Origin: Limonium bicolor
Lineage: Eukaryota; Streptophyta; Magnoliopsida; Caryophyllales; Plumbaginaceae
Assembly (NCBI GenBank): GCA_023374045.1
Contig: CM041779.1
Coordinates: 295,502,167-295,566,166, forward strand
Direction: 5' to 3'
DNA: 64,000 bases
Shown here: positions 11,047-21,984 of the stretch, one piece after another
How the letters are laid out: every line of letters starts with the position of its first letter
Position numbering within the stretch: the first letter of the stretch is position 1
Translations under genes and position numbers: made by a program
The notes under the pieces: model-generated
What the model was told of the DNA's origin: nothing
The model's database searches: none
The model's input: the letters and a program-made list of their open reading frames with translations, nothing else

Positions 11047-11695
11047 CTAGGTAGACGGAGTCAATCCGATTGCCGATCGCAGTGCTTCGAATCTTGCTGT
11101 AGACAAGGGTTTAGTAAAAATATCTGCAAGTTGATCTTCTATGGGCACAAAGTCAAGTTGGATAAGCTTTTTCTCGACACAGTCTTTCAAGAAGTGAAAG
11201 TGATTTTGATGTGTTTGGTTCTTGAGTGTTGGACTGGGTTTTCTGATATTTTGATTGTGCTTTTGTTGTCACAAAAGATGGGATCTGTTCTTGGGTGACA
11301 TGATAGTCTTGAAGTTGTTGTTTCATCCAAAGGAGTTGGGAGCAACAGGCTGCAGCAGAAACATACTCTGCCTCTGCTGTAGAGAGTGCTACAGAGTTCT
11401 ATTTTTTGGAGGACCATGAAACAAGGCAAAGACCCAAGAACTGTGCATTACCTGAAGTACTCTTTCGATCTTGGAGAGAACCAGCCCAATCAGAGTCACT
11501 ATATCCAGATAAAGTAAAAGTAGAAGATCGTGGATACCATAGATAGAGTGTACTTGTACCTTTGAGATAGCGGAAGATACGCTTGACTGCTTTGAGGTGA
11601 GACTGTTTTGGTGCTGCTTGGAAGCGAGCACAAAGACAGACTGCGTGAAGAATGTCTGGGCGACTGGCAGTCACGTACAAGAGGGACCCTATCAT
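11047..11695 (-). pseudogene. SIRE RNase H domain (end of pol)
   Basis: It opens with MIGSLLYVTASRPDI and the copia pattern SDWAGSLQDRKSTSG (11695-11430). After a frameshift it continues with the degraded ALSTAEAEY...AA region, CDNKSTIKISENPVQHSRTK (11270-11215) and, in another frame, EDQLADIFTKPLSTARFEAL, ending at TAG (11047-11049). IFTKPL is the standard terminus of copia RNase H. The acidic catalytic positions are recognisable, but there are two frame breaks. Confidence 0.85.
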
Positions 11696-12517
11696 GCCCC
11701 TATATTCGGTGGCATTGATGCCGACCCGTCATCATCAGGATGCAGTTTGGCAGATGTACAGCTTGGTGTGGACATACTCTTTGCATTTTTTAGGTTGTAC
11801 TTATCAAGGAGTTCCTTGATGTACTTTTGTTGATGGATCTTGATCCGTCCTTTTCCTGTTGAATTTGTAATCCTAAGAAGAACTTGAGCTCACCTAACTC
11901 ATTCATGGAAAACTCTTGCTTCATAAGGTTAGCAAAATGGTCACAGAGGGTGTTACTTGTAGAACCATAAATGATATCATCAACATAGATCTGTACTAGA
12001 AGTAAGTCTGTGATGAGTGTAAAATGAAGAGCGTTTTATCTACGTTACCTCGAGAGAAACCATTTTGCAATAGATATGTAGACAGTCTTTCATACCAGGC
12101 ACGTGGAGCCTGTTTCAATCCGTAAAGGGCCTTACACAGTTTGTAGACGTAGTCGGGATGGACGGAGTCTGTGAACCCTGGTGGTTGCTCGACGTAGACT
12201 TCTCTATCAATGTAGCCGTGGAGGAAGGCGGTCTTAACATCCATTTGATATAGTTGGAAACCTTTGAAAGCAGCAAACGCAATTAGCATGCGAATTGCTT
12301 CAAGACGAGCTACGGGAGTGAAGGTTTCATCATAATCAATCCCTTCTTCTTGATTGTAGCCCTGGATGACTAATCGAGCTTTATTCCTGAAAACTTGTCC
12401 TGCATCATCAAGTTTATTACGAAAGACCCAACGTGTACCAATTGTTTGTTGATGCGAGGGGCGAGGAACTAACTCCCAGACAGCATGTCGCTGGAGAGAA
12501 TTGAGTTCCTCCTGCAT
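11696..12517 (-). pseudogene. SIRE reverse transcriptase domain
   Basis: The main open part (12517-11996) begins [20 protein letters not shown] and contains the copia blocks [62 protein letters not shown] and [17 protein letters not shown]. The active site YVDDIIYGST lies just past it (11988-11961) after a small frame break that cut the reading at 11996. The palm and finger motifs are otherwise complete. This is the best preserved domain of the element. Confidence 0.92.
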
Positions 12518-12729
12518 AGCAGTAACCCAATCACTGTCAAGGAGTGCTTCTTTGACTTTTTTGGTTCAGTGCTAGACAGAAAAGCACCAAAGGCACAGAG
12601 GTTTTGCATAGCCTGTAGGCGCGTTTGAACACCGGAGTTTGGGTCTGTAATGATGTTTTCAGGAGGGTGAGCAGATTTTTGCTGGAACTGTCGACGTGAA
12701 GCAGGAGGGGTGTGTCTTTGTCAGAGGAG

Positions 12730-13607
12730 TCAAAAGTCAATTTTGTATGGTAAGGGTGTCTCCGGGTTATGGTCAGAGTCAGTAGATTCTGATGAATTGT
12801 TTTTGTTTGCTGGGGAATCATGAGGAGTGATGGAGTGGGACTCAGGGAGTCTTCCTATTGGTACAGTGATGAAGTGTGGATCGGTGAGAAAATCATCAGG
12901 GGCAAAGTCAAGTTGATCAGAAGATGAGCCAACGTTGTGGGACTCATCGAACTTGACATGTGGGCTTTCTTCTAAACATTGAGTTCTCAGATTGATAACA
13001 TGATAGGCTTTGCTTTTAGAAGAATAGCCAAGAAAGATACCTTCATCACTTTTAGGAGAGAACTTACCCAAGTTGTCCTTACCATTATTGTGGATAAAGC
13101 ACTTACATCTGAAACGCCTGAGATGTATAAGACTTGGTTTTCGTTGACGAAGTAGTTCATAGGGTGTCTTGTGAAGAAATGGATGAATCAACGCACGGTT
13201 TAACACATAGCATGCTGTGTTAACAGCTTCTGCCCAGTAAGATGGAGTGAGTTGACTGTCAATGAGCATGGTGCGAGCCATTTCTACCAAAGTTCTATTT
13301 TGCGTTCAACCACTCCGTTTTGTTCTGGAGTACGTGCGGATGATATTTGGTGATCAACTCCGTTGTCCCTGCAAAACTCATCAAACGACTTGTTGCAAAA
13401 TTCAGTACCCTGGTCCGTTCTCAGGGTTTTTAGAGTAAAGGAAAATTTGTTGACAAGCATTTTATGGAGGTTAACGAACTCCGTAAAAGTTTCATCCTTA
13501 GTAGATAAAAAAATGACCCAGGTCCACCTGGAATAGTCATCGACTATGACCAGGATGTACCTCTTACCACTTCTACTTTGTGTGCGCATGGGGCCAACAA
13601 GATCCAT
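12730..13607 (-). pseudogene. SIRE integrase core and C-terminal region
   Basis: Read from 13607, it has MDLVGPMRTQSRSGKRYI followed by VDDYSRWTW (first catalytic Asp), LRTDQGTEF (second Asp) and EQNGVVERK (catalytic Glu). A one-base frame break at about 13290 then joins it to LVEMARTMLIDSQLTPSYWA, PYELLRQRKPS and EGIFLGYSSKSKAYHVIN, the usual GKGY-type continuation of copia integrase. A Ser/Asp-rich linker leads toward reverse transcriptase. The DD35E triad is intact; the frame break is what disables it. Confidence 0.9.
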
Positions 13608-13618
13608 GTGTAGCAGTT

Positions 13619-14205
13619 CTAGCGGAAAGCTAGTAGAGAGAGTAGGCTTACTTTTGAAGGAGGACCGGTGTGTTTACCTTTTACACATGCTTCACAGACG
13701 GAGTCTGTGTCAAAGGTTGTGTCGGGTAAGCCAAACACCAAGTCCTTGCTTTTGAGTTTGTTCAACAGCCTATGATTTGCGTGACCAAGTCTAGAGTGCC
13801 ACAGCAGTGAGTTTTTGGAATGCACGTTGAGACAGACTTGATCGTCTGGATTAATGGAGTTTAAGCACATTTTGTAGAGATTCCCTTCTCGACGTCCCAC
13901 AGCTTTTAATGAACTTGTACGCTCATCATAAACCTTACAATCCGAAGAGGAGAAAAGTACCAAATTGAATCTATCACAAATTTGAGAAATACTTAGCAAA
14001 CTGTGTTGGAGTCCAGTGACCAGATGGACTCCATCAATTTTAAATTTTGAGGGGTTACCTACGGATCCAACTCCCACGATTTCACCCTGGTTGTTTTTCC
14101 AAAAGTAACCTTACCTCCTTGGTAGGATGAAAGTGAATTGAATTGATTTGGATCTCCAGTCATGTGACGAGAGCATCCACTATCCAAGTACCAGATGTCT
14201 CCATT
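13619..14205 (-). pseudogene. SIRE protease and GAG-pre-integrase zinc-binding domain
   Basis: The protease is read as WYLDSGCSRHMTGD (about 14192-14150), the active-site signature typical of SIRE elements, followed by GGKVTFG and an interrupted flap. The open frame 14077-13619 then gives the protease C-terminus (HLVTGLQHSLLSISQICD) and the integrase zinc-binding module, with LLWHSRLGHANHRLL and CEACVKGKH supplying the H-H-C-C ligands. A frame break lies near 14080 and another near 13610. Confidence 0.88.
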
Positions 14206-14229
14206 CGCCTTCACCTACAAAAGAACAGA

Positions 14230-14508
14230 TCATTTGTTAGATTTGGGAACCCAGATGTACTTGGGTTCCCTTTTCGAGCCAGACTCTTTCAATTTTTCTC
14301 GTGCTTCGAGTATCAATTTTACACGTTTAACATTAAATGAGAGATCTCTATTTAATTTATCAAATGCACTGTCTCGATGTCCAAGACTCCCGCAATAGCC
14401 ACAAATTTTGGTTGGTGGAAGATTAACGTATTTCTGTTGTCCTTTCCACCAGGAGTCGAATTTTTCTTTTTCCTGATATCGTTTGGCTTTGTTGTCGGAT
14501 TTGGACAT
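14230..14508 (-). pseudogene. SIRE gag C-terminal segment with a defective second zinc knuckle
   Basis: It begins MSKSDNKAKRYQEKEKFDSW and contains CGYCGSLGHRDSAF: three of the four CCHC ligands are present, but the last cysteine position reads Phe. A Lys/Glu-rich stretch and YIWVPKSNK lead directly to the protease. SIRE gag proteins usually carry such a C-terminal knuckle. The loss of the last ligand could be mutation or sequencing error. Confidence 0.7.
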
Positions 14509-15114
14509 ATTCTTTGGAATGTCGAACTTACCTTTGTGCCACTTGGGTGTGGATTGTGGATCGAACTCCAGATTGTAGATTCACAATTTGTTGAGAGAGT
14601 TGTTCTACTTTAGAGCGAAGAGCATCTCGATCTTGGCTAATTTATTTGATTTTGGAGTTGGCCCAGTCAGGTAGTTTGGAGGAGGTGACTTGTATGATAA
14701 ACTTGACTGGCTTAAGAGAAAGAGCGTGTTCCTTTTCTTTCAGTTTTTGAGTGAGGTTTTTGATAGTGGTGTTCAGGGATATATTTTTGGATTCAGAAGC
14801 ATTAAGATCATTTTAAAGAAACAACACTTATCAGTAAAGATGGTGAGGTCTTGTTTGAGAGAGTCGATCAGGGTAAGAGACTCTTTCTGGTCACCCTGTC
14901 TAAATTGAGTTTGTTCTAAGGTATCATGAAGTTCCTTTTGAAGGGAATCAACATGACGCCTTGAATCTTGTAGATCTAACCTGAGAGAACAAGAGATGGT
15001 TTTGTGTTCCTCAGCTTCATCTCTTAGGCCATACATAAGACCTTTTGAGATTTCGAGTTCCTCAGATAGCTCGGTTATCTTGCTGGTAAGACTTGCTTTG
15101 AGGGAGTTGTTCTC
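14509..15114 (-). pseudogene. SIRE gag coiled-coil region
   Basis: Directly below the nested solo LTR the minus strand reads NNSLKASLTSKITELSEELE, then RDEAEEHKTISCSLRLDLQD, LQKELHDTLEQTQF and, after a frame break near 14800, NLTQKLKEKEHALSL and DALRSKVEQLSQQIVNLQSG. This is a heptad-rich coiled coil of about 200 residues, a hallmark of the large SIRE gag. It joins in frame to the N-terminal gag when the solo LTR and one TTCTC copy are removed. Confidence 0.82.
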
Positions 15115-16412
15115 TGTTGGGTAAAACCTAACGGCAAGTGTACCGGTCAATTCTAGCAAGTTTTCCTAGGTAGTATTCTCTAGGTTATCGAACCAGAGGA
15201 GGCGATGTGTCTAGTTTAAATCTTTATTAAGCAAATTAAAACAGGAAATTGGGGTTTGATTTGATGATGATTAGAAACTGTAAACAGAATGCAAACAATA
15301 ACAAGCAGGAAAATAAATGTTGTGAAACTGATTTGGAACAGAGATCCCGTTTACTACTGCACCCTAAATCTGTGATTCCTATCCCTAAGTGATTTATAAG
15401 ACAATTCTGAGTAAAACCCTAGAACAAAGATAATTTACCTCCTCGGTCTCCCGCTTAGCAAATACTAGTTAGCAAAGACTGAATTTTAACTCTCGTTACA
15501 AACCCACTGTTTACTAACCGCCTTAAGAACAATCTAGTTTATTGGTCAATTAGCTATTTAGAGGAATTACCGTCTCTAAACTAACCGGTTATTTCCTGTA
15601 ATCAATTGAAAGCCGCAGTCGTCACATATAAGCTAACAAAATACTAATCTTTATAATTGGCCAAATTATAATGATTAAAGAAATTAAGCAAGGAAAATAA
15701 CTTTACTCAATCGAACTACATTAAATCACAAAGGAACAGGAATAGTCAATTTAGGGATACATAGCAAACCGAAATCTAAAGGAACTACTCAGCCATTGAC
15801 ATGTTTACAATAAGCTCAATAGTAATAGAGAACAAGAGAAAACTCTGTTCTGAGACTTCTGGTGAAGTCTCCGTGGTGGACTCCTTTCTGTGCTCTCTGC
15901 TCCAAACTCCAAACCAGACTCAAACTCTCAAACTAATTCTCTCTGTGTGTTGTATCGTGACTAATTGTGGTCTCTGTAAGTATCTCCTTCAGGTTGGCCA
16001 AACTCCTCCAATTCCGTTTATCTTCGTAATATCTGGCGCTCCGCTTATATTGGTCCGGGTTTCAAACCCTATGCAAACCCGGACCACGTCTAAAAAGAGG
16101 CAGAAGGTTCTACGACAAGGTGGTCCGGGTTTATAAACCCAGCTGCAAACCCGGACCCTCTATAAAGCACAACAGTGGTGAATGAAAATCTGTATTTGAC
16201 TCTGGTTTGACTTCCCATGTTGCTCTAGCCTCTAAAATCTTCATTTAAGCACTTTGTCGAGTATTTTATCTTGAAAACATATGAAATCGATCATTGGAGA
16301 CAAATATAACAATGAAGAGTAATTAAAGCATTAAAGAGGAAAGTTAATGTCATAATGTAGAAAATTAAGCATGAATTAGTCTAGTAAACTTAGACAAATT
16401 CCTGACTTATCA
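15115..16412. mobile_element. Solo LTR nested in the SIRE gag, with TTCTC target duplication
   Basis: The block begins TGTTGGGTAAAACC and ends CTTATCA. TTCTC lies immediately on both sides (15110-15114 and 16413-16417). Removing the 1298 bp and one duplication copy restores the gag frame (IVSE joined to NNSLKASL), which demonstrates a precise insertion. There is no internal domain, primer-binding site or second LTR, so it is a solo LTR left by LTR-LTR recombination. It holds two tandem hairpins at 16052-16085 and 16122-16157 (arms GGTCCGGGTTT / AAACCCGGACC). The family and orientation are not identified. The open frame at 15801-16136 lies inside and looks incidental. Confidence 0.88.
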
Positions 16413-17622
16413 TTCTCGGAGACAATTTTAGCAATTAAAGTCATAAATCCCATAAGAGAAATACGGTAAAGGTCTGTTTCAAGGTGAGAACGAGTTACCT
16501 CATTATCAGGAATCATGGACTCCGTCGTGTCATGTGCCATTAGACATACCAATCCGCTGGACTCTATGTCTGGATCGTCGGAGTCTGAATCGCCCCATCC
16601 AACAGCTGCCATCAGCGATCTCCCTTGAGATTTTCCATACTGGTTCTTGAGTAAAGGACAGTCCTTCTTGAAGTGACCGGGTTTATTGCAGTTGAAACAA
16701 GTGACAGAATTGAAAACTTGTTTAGAGGTGTTCGAGAACGACCGACTCTGTCGATTAGGTTGGTTACGCATGAATTTTCGGAAGTTCTTGACTATGAAGA
16801 CAAAGTCCTCCATAGTCTCAGCCTCACTTTCCTCAACAATAATGTCCACCAGTTCAGCCTTAGCTTGTCTGATCTGAGTATCAGCAACATAGGCTCCTTC
16901 TTGAGTTAACTGAGTCGAATTAACCTGCAAGGCTTGGTCATTCAAAGTAGTAGTCTTACTAGAAGAGGGAGAAGAAGTATTACCACACTTCTTTCGAACA
17001 TTCTTCTTATATTTATCTACGGATTGTAGATAGGAACCTAGGTCTTGACAGCTCCATTTGGATAAGTCCTTGCATGCTTTGGTGGAGATTACTGTCTCTG
17101 CCCATTCTTCTCTGAGACTGTCCAGCAATTTATGCAAGACACTCTCTCTATCTGGTAAGATGCTAACTTCCTGCATAGTAGTAGTTAGTAAGTAGAAACG
17201 ATCAAGTACTTCTTCCAGTGACTCACCGGGTTTTTGTAGAAAATTTTCATAGTCCATTCGGAGTTCTTGAGCTTTGCATTTCTTGAGTTCAGTGACTCCT
17301 TCGTGGGTAGCTTGAAGGAGTGTCCATATCTCATTTGCGGACTTACAGTGATTGACTCTCCTTTGTTTGGGATGGACAGGCAAGTGTATATCGCACGTGA
17401 TGCTTGTCGATTCAGCTCGTACCTTTTGCGATCTGCAGCAGTCCATGTTGATCGGTCTGGATTAACTGCAAGATCTCCTCCAGTGACTATCTCCCAAAGC
17501 TCAGAGTTGACGGACTCAATGTGTTGCTCGATCTCGTTTTTCCAATGGTCATAGTTGGTGGAGGTGAGTCTGGGGTGCTCGAAGTGTATTTTGTTGTTTT
17601 GGTTGGCAAAGAGATCTGCCAT
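16413..17622 (-). pseudogene. SIRE gag N-terminal region with CCHC zinc knuckle
   Basis: The start codon is at 17622 (MADLFANQNNKIHFEHPRL). The capsid-like part shows YDHWKNEIEQHIES and, after a frame break near 17360, SANEIWTLLQATHEG, ELRMDYENF, KPGESLEEVLDRFYLL and LLDSLREEWAE. An intact knuckle CFNCNKPGHFKKDC lies at about 16710-16668, followed by an acidic tract (WGDSDSDDPDIESSG). The reading reaches the solo LTR at 16412. One frameshift and the nested LTR break what was otherwise a long gag. Confidence 0.88.
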
Positions 17623-17649
17623 TGCTTAGTTGATTGACCGTTAGCCTAA

Positions 17650-17665
17650 CCTGGCTCTGATACCA
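17650..17665 (-). promoter_or_regulatory. SIRE primer-binding site
   Basis: Minus-strand TGGTATCAGAGCCAGG, a 16-base match to the complement of the plant initiator methionine tRNA 3' end, two bases inside the LTR (17668). It is the site for minus-strand DNA priming. Confidence 0.92.
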
Positions 17666-17667
17666 CG

Positions 17668-18488
17668 TGTAGGATCGGGTGGCTAACTCAAACCAATCAA
17701 AGGTGTGAGTCTAAGGATTGGTTTGACTCAATCAGCCTTCGTAAATGAGAAACACTCTGTGATGTAGAGACACTCAATCGAATTAACTAAACTGAGGGTG
17801 CGGAAGACTTTTGCGGTAATTGTAGCGAAATGATGAAAAGAGAGAAGGACTCTGTGAAACTCAGCGAGATACACAAATAAGCTATTTCATTTCCTGGTCA
17901 AATAAAACAACTTACAAATGCCCACTAAGTAGAAAGGATCTACTTAGCAGTTTTTCACTCACTCACCCAACACACTTTCTAATCAGAATAATGGTAAGCG
18001 TAGTGAAACTAGGATCTTCCTAGGTCGAGTCTTTCTAGAGGTGCCAACTAACTTGGTACGTATTCTCTCTCTTTCTAGCTTATGATGCGATTCTCTTTCT
18101 CTCTCTAAGCTCTGAAATAATACTCATGAAAGCACACCTAAAACTGACTATTACATATCTTATTTATACTCTAAGTACAACAGCAGGTCGAAGGAGTTAG
18201 TTCCGAAAATACCGGAACTAACTTAGTGGGCAACTTCCAATGGCTCTTACGTGGTCTTCTTACTTGGGCCGCGATCTTCGGATGTTGAGGAAGAACTTCA
18301 TGACTGTTGGGGCACTTAAGGTGTTCCGAGTTGACTCCTGATTTTCCGTAACAACAGCACGAGAGAGTCTATGGAGTCTTCTTTGTTGCGCGGACTCTCT
18401 TGCAGAGGCTCACTCTCTGTGTCTGTCAAGTGATGATTGACTCTGTCGTGGTGAAAGGCTATCTCTGTAACACTCCGATGTCCCAACA
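17668..18488 (-). repeat. SIRE 5' LTR
   Basis: 821 bp, TGTAGG...CCCAACA on the plus strand. Relative to the other LTR most differences are C-to-T changes at former CG or CNG sites (for example AACGG to AATGG, GTCGCGG to GTCGTGG), as expected from deamination of methylated cytosines. On the element's strand it would contain the promoter. Confidence 0.92.
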
Positions 18489-18493
18489 AAAAC
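18489..18493. repeat. Target-site duplication AAAAC (right) of the SIRE element
   Basis: Identical to 7807-7811. Downstream DNA (18494-18657) appears to be the rest of the Tnt1-like LTR that was split by this insertion. Confidence 0.9.
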
Positions 18494-18743
18494 CATTTTC
18501 GAAAACTCAAAAGGCATGTATATTTGCATCTTCCGTAACATTTTTCAGTTTCAACATATTGATATGTGTAACTTTCACGCTTAATAAATAAGAGAAACTT
18601 CAACGGTTTAATTCAAGCCGAATTAAACGACCAATATTAAAGTCACATTAATTAACAAGGCCAAAGAAGATAAACCATAGGTTCATTGGCAAATTCGTGC
18701 GTACGGACGTCCCATCCAAAAAGATCTTGCGAGCTGCTTATTT

Positions 18744-19091
18744 GGCAGTCCTAGTCAGCTGTTGACTGGACTGTTTTGCTGACTGGGTTGCATTTTTTGT
18801 TATATTAACATTAATGATTATAACTTTTGATATATAAGTCCAAAATGAAAAAAATTATATCATTGTTCATCTAAATTCAAGCTCTTCAAAACAAGACTAG
18901 TCATTGATATGTTTCGACAACTTTGAAAAAACTTTTTTTTTACTTGTGTATGATGATACACTAAAATCATATATGATTCATTAGTTTTAATATTATGATT
19001 CATTAAAACTGATATTATGACTCATTAACTAATAAGTGGTGAATTAAATTACAAATTTTGAACCCGATAAAAATCATTATTGTTTTGTAGT

Positions 19092-19183
<92 letters not shown>

Positions 19184-19977
19184 GTATGATGTATTTTAAA
19201 TATTACATGGTGAATCAAGTATTTTTTTTTTACGTATCAAATATTGTTTTGTGTTGTATTATTGTTTAAATTTTTTCTTTTTATATGTGACTGATGATTC
19301 ACTAACGATGTTATGATTCATTAAATTTGATATTATGATTCATTAAAATAGGTGTTATGATTCATTAACTAATAAGTGGTGAATTAGATAACAAACTCAC
19401 GAACCGATAAAAAATCATTATTGTTTTCAGTGTATTATTATTGCATTCTAATATATTTTAAACCTTATATGGGAATGATGTATTTTTCTTATCGTACCAA
19501 ATATTGTTTTTTTATGTTGTATTATTGTTTAAAAAGTTTCTTTTTATATTTGACTAATGATTTACCAAAATGATGTTATGATTCATTAAATTTGATATTA
19601 TGATTCATTGAAATTGGTATTATGATTCATTAACTAATAAGTGGTGAATTAGATAACAAACTTCAGAACAAATACTGAATCATTATTGTTTTGTGGTGTA
19701 TTATTAATATTATATGGTGTATTTTAAACTGTATGTGGTGAATCATAAGTGTTGTTGATATATGTTGATATGTACATATAACTAACATAAAATTTTTAAA
19801 CTTGTCATATCCATGACTGGTCTTGTTTTAAAGAGCTTGAATTTAGATGAACAATGGTGCAAATTTTTTATTTTTGGACTTATATTTTAAAAGTTATGAC
19901 TATTTAAATTTAATACAAATATTACCCCATTTATTATGCCACATAAGCAGTCCAGTCAACAAGCTGACTGGACTGTC
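18744..19977. mobile_element. Non-autonomous DNA element with long inverted repeats and internal tandem modules
   Basis: The left arm (18744-18930) is the reverse complement of the right arm (about 19795-19977). Both carry AGTCNAGTCAGC...TTGACTGGACTG and ATTGTTCATCTAAATTCAAG next to the element ends. Between the arms are three tandem modules of roughly 250-340 bp, each with clusters of TTATGATTCATTAA and AACTAATAAGTGGTGAATTA. The first module has expanded an ATT microsatellite. The length (about 1.2 kb) and arm size suggest a MULE- or foldback-type element. I could not find a clean target duplication, so the superfamily is open. Confidence 0.65.
19093..19183. repeat. (ATT)n microsatellite, about 30 copies
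   Basis: An uninterrupted 91-bp run of TAT/ATT triplets inside the first module of the inverted-repeat element. The other two modules have only 3-4 triplets at the equivalent place, so the run is a local expansion. It produces the artefactual poly-isoleucine open frame on the minus strand. Confidence 0.95.
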
Positions 19978-20754
19978 ACCTATACAACCGCACCATATTC
20001 AGAAGGAGGAGGTTCATTAGAACTGAACCGGTTAGTTTTTCAATTAATTAAAAATACCAATAACGAGTTTTGAAAATATGTACCACATGCTCATATTGCA
20101 TCCTAAGAAAACGTAAACTTTCCAGGCAAATTAACATTTTTTAAAATATTTTTACATGTTTTAATTAGGTATCTCTTCCGATATAACTTCTTCCTTTGAT
20201 TCCTTAGTATATTGCTTCTAATATTTAATTTTATACATTTGTACGGACAACGGAAAGAATATTCTAATTCCAGGCACTGAATAACTCTCCAAGAATCTGT
20301 TTTCCATGGAATCCACAAACAATCACTTTTTTATTGCTTTGGTTGGCTGTCTTCTTTCTTTCCCTGTTCATAGAGTACAAAATTAAATAAAACCTGGCCT
20401 ACCCTGCAAGATCCGTCAGTATATACTGTCTTTGTTTACCACTTAACCCAGCTTGCAACGCGAGGAATATCAATTGCGGCTAGCCTGCCCATTTCATTTG
20501 TTTATGCATGAGGATTACACCACCATTGCAGCATCGGCATGCACATGCACTATGGACGATTAGCTTTGAAGAAAAGAAAACGCACCCAGAAACCCCCATG
20601 ATCGAACAACTAGACGGCTGCCTAGTCCCTCTCTCTATATATATTCCCCTTGCGAGAGGGCAAGATGCTGCATTACCCATTTCGTTTCCAGTGCTACATA
20701 TCAATTGAAAGTTATTCATTAGGCAAGAGCGGTGAATATTAGACATAATACATT
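19978..20754 (+). promoter_or_regulatory. Upstream region and 5' UTR of the HSP20/RTM2-like gene
   Basis: Non-coding DNA leading to the start codon at 20755. A TATA element (TATATATAT, 20636-20644) preceded by a CT-rich tract lies about 110 bp before the ATG, so transcription probably starts near 20665-20675. The upstream 600 bp are A/T rich, and I identify no definite heat-shock elements. Confidence 0.5.
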
Positions 20755-21520
20755 ATGTTTAAGGCATCATCAAAACCCAAGACGGTTGTGCCATCAACAT
20801 CCTCCAATGATTTTGAACCCTATTGTGAATGGAAGCGACATGATACCTTTGACAAACTAATCGTCCATGTTCCAGGTAAACTATCTGATCAAACTGATGT
20901 AGCTCAATTTGCAACTTTTGAGTTAAGATTTACACTCTGTTTGTATGTATGTTAGTAGATTTCAAGAAGGAGCATTTAAGGTGCAGGTGAACAATATGGG
21001 AGTCTTAAAGATAACCGGCGACAGACCTATGGACTCAAAAAAGAGTCAGTTCTATAAAGAATGCAGATTGCCTGAGAACTGCGACGTCAACCAAGTTCAA
21101 GCTAAATTGAGCCACGAGAAGCTCACAATCACAATGCCCAAGAAACCCAAGTCATCCCCTGAACCAGCAGAGCCGAAAACTAACGACATTCCCAGCGTCG
21201 AGGGGAGGCTTGACAATGCTACAACTGTTGCCAAAGGGATATCTCTGCCGGAGAAAATGATGGGTGGTATGCCGGAAGGTGTTATTAGTGGTGGTGGTGT
21301 TGGTGATGATGATGATACTGTTGGGTTTGGGAGGTTTAGAGTTGGGAAGAAAGTGGCAGTCAGAATTGGGATTGTTCTGGGAGTGGCTGCGGTCAGTGCT
21401 CTTGTGGTTTATAAATGCACAAGATCAGCTGGTGCTGTTGATTCATCTAATTCTTCTGCATCGAGTAGTAGATTAATCACCAGCAAGGTGGAAGAATGGA
21501 ATAGCAGATTTGCCGAGTAA
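20755..21520 (+). CDS. HSP20-domain protein with C-terminal membrane anchor (RTM2-like small heat-shock protein)
   Basis: Two exons. Exon 1 (20755-20875) encodes MFKASSKPKT and the start of an alpha-crystallin fold (PYCEWKRHDTFDKLIVHVP) and ends at donor CCAG|GTAAAC. Exon 2 carries the remaining fold (FKVQVNNMGVLKITGDRP, FYKECRLPENCDVNQVQAKL, LTITMPKK), a Pro/Glu/Ser linker, a Gly/Asp-rich stretch and one transmembrane helix (VAVRIGIVLGVAAVSALVVY, about 21350-21410) close to the C-terminus. This is the layout of plant RTM2-like proteins, which restrict long-distance potyvirus movement in Arabidopsis; that function is not shown here. The obvious acceptor (TAGTAG|ATTTC, exon from 20959) puts the junction out of frame, while an AG eight bases on (TTTCAAG|AAGG, exon from 20967) keeps it in frame and gives 224 residues. 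It is convergent with the DRB gene. Confidence 0.8.
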
Positions 21521-21616
21521 TGCGCATATATATGTACATCTGTACAGTTCGCAAGCTGATTTCAATATGAGATTACAGTAAAAACAGAAAGGAAAAAGAA
21601 ATCATGTATACATCTG

Positions 21617-21622
21617 AATAAA
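21617..21622 (+). terminator. Poly(A) signal of the HSP20/RTM2-like gene
   Basis: AATAAA lies 97 bp after the stop codon, in A-rich sequence. The 464 bp between this gene's stop and the stop of the convergent DRB gene must hold both 3' UTRs. Confidence 0.6.
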
Positions 21623-21984
21623 AGAGTGATTTGCAGTTGTTGGAAAAAATGCAAATGTAATGCAAGGGATGTATTTGACCCAGCGTTTTCTTCTAGTTCT
21701 CTAGATACTATAAAAGTTCATAAATGTGAGCATCTTACTAGTATTTGAAACCGAGACAACATTCAAGATCCATTGAAAATATTATACCAAACATCATCCT
21801 TTCCTACTTCTAATATACATTCCTAGAGCATCAGTTTACAATTAGTCAAAAGATTCACTAAATCTTCAAGATTCCCCACAATGCAGCACTAGCTACCTAG
21901 CTACTCCTGTCCTTTCATCAACATAATATACGCCATACTACACCAAATAGCGATACCATAGATACAAGTACAAGATGAGCCCTG

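Larger units (their letters stand above)
7812..18488 (-). mobile_element. Complete SIRE/Maximus-type Ty1-copia retrotransposon with third ORF
   Basis: LTRs at 7812-8634 (823 bp) and 17668-18488 (821 bp) are nearly identical: I count roughly 11 substitutions, mostly C/T, and a few small indels. A perfect AAAAC duplication flanks the element. On the minus strand the order is 5' LTR, primer-binding site (17665-17650), gag with a CCHC knuckle and a long coiled coil, protease, integrase, reverse transcriptase and RNase H (ending with the IFTKPL hallmark). A proline-rich third ORF in the env-like position, a polypurine tract and the 3' LTR follow. The large size, coiled-coil gag and third ORF point to the SIRE lineage. 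Frameshifts in gag, integrase and ORF3 make it non-autonomous. A solo LTR (15115-16412) is nested in gag. Confidence 0.92.

Noticed and set aside
19015..19218. Poly-isoleucine protein
   Set aside because: Translation of the ATT microsatellite.
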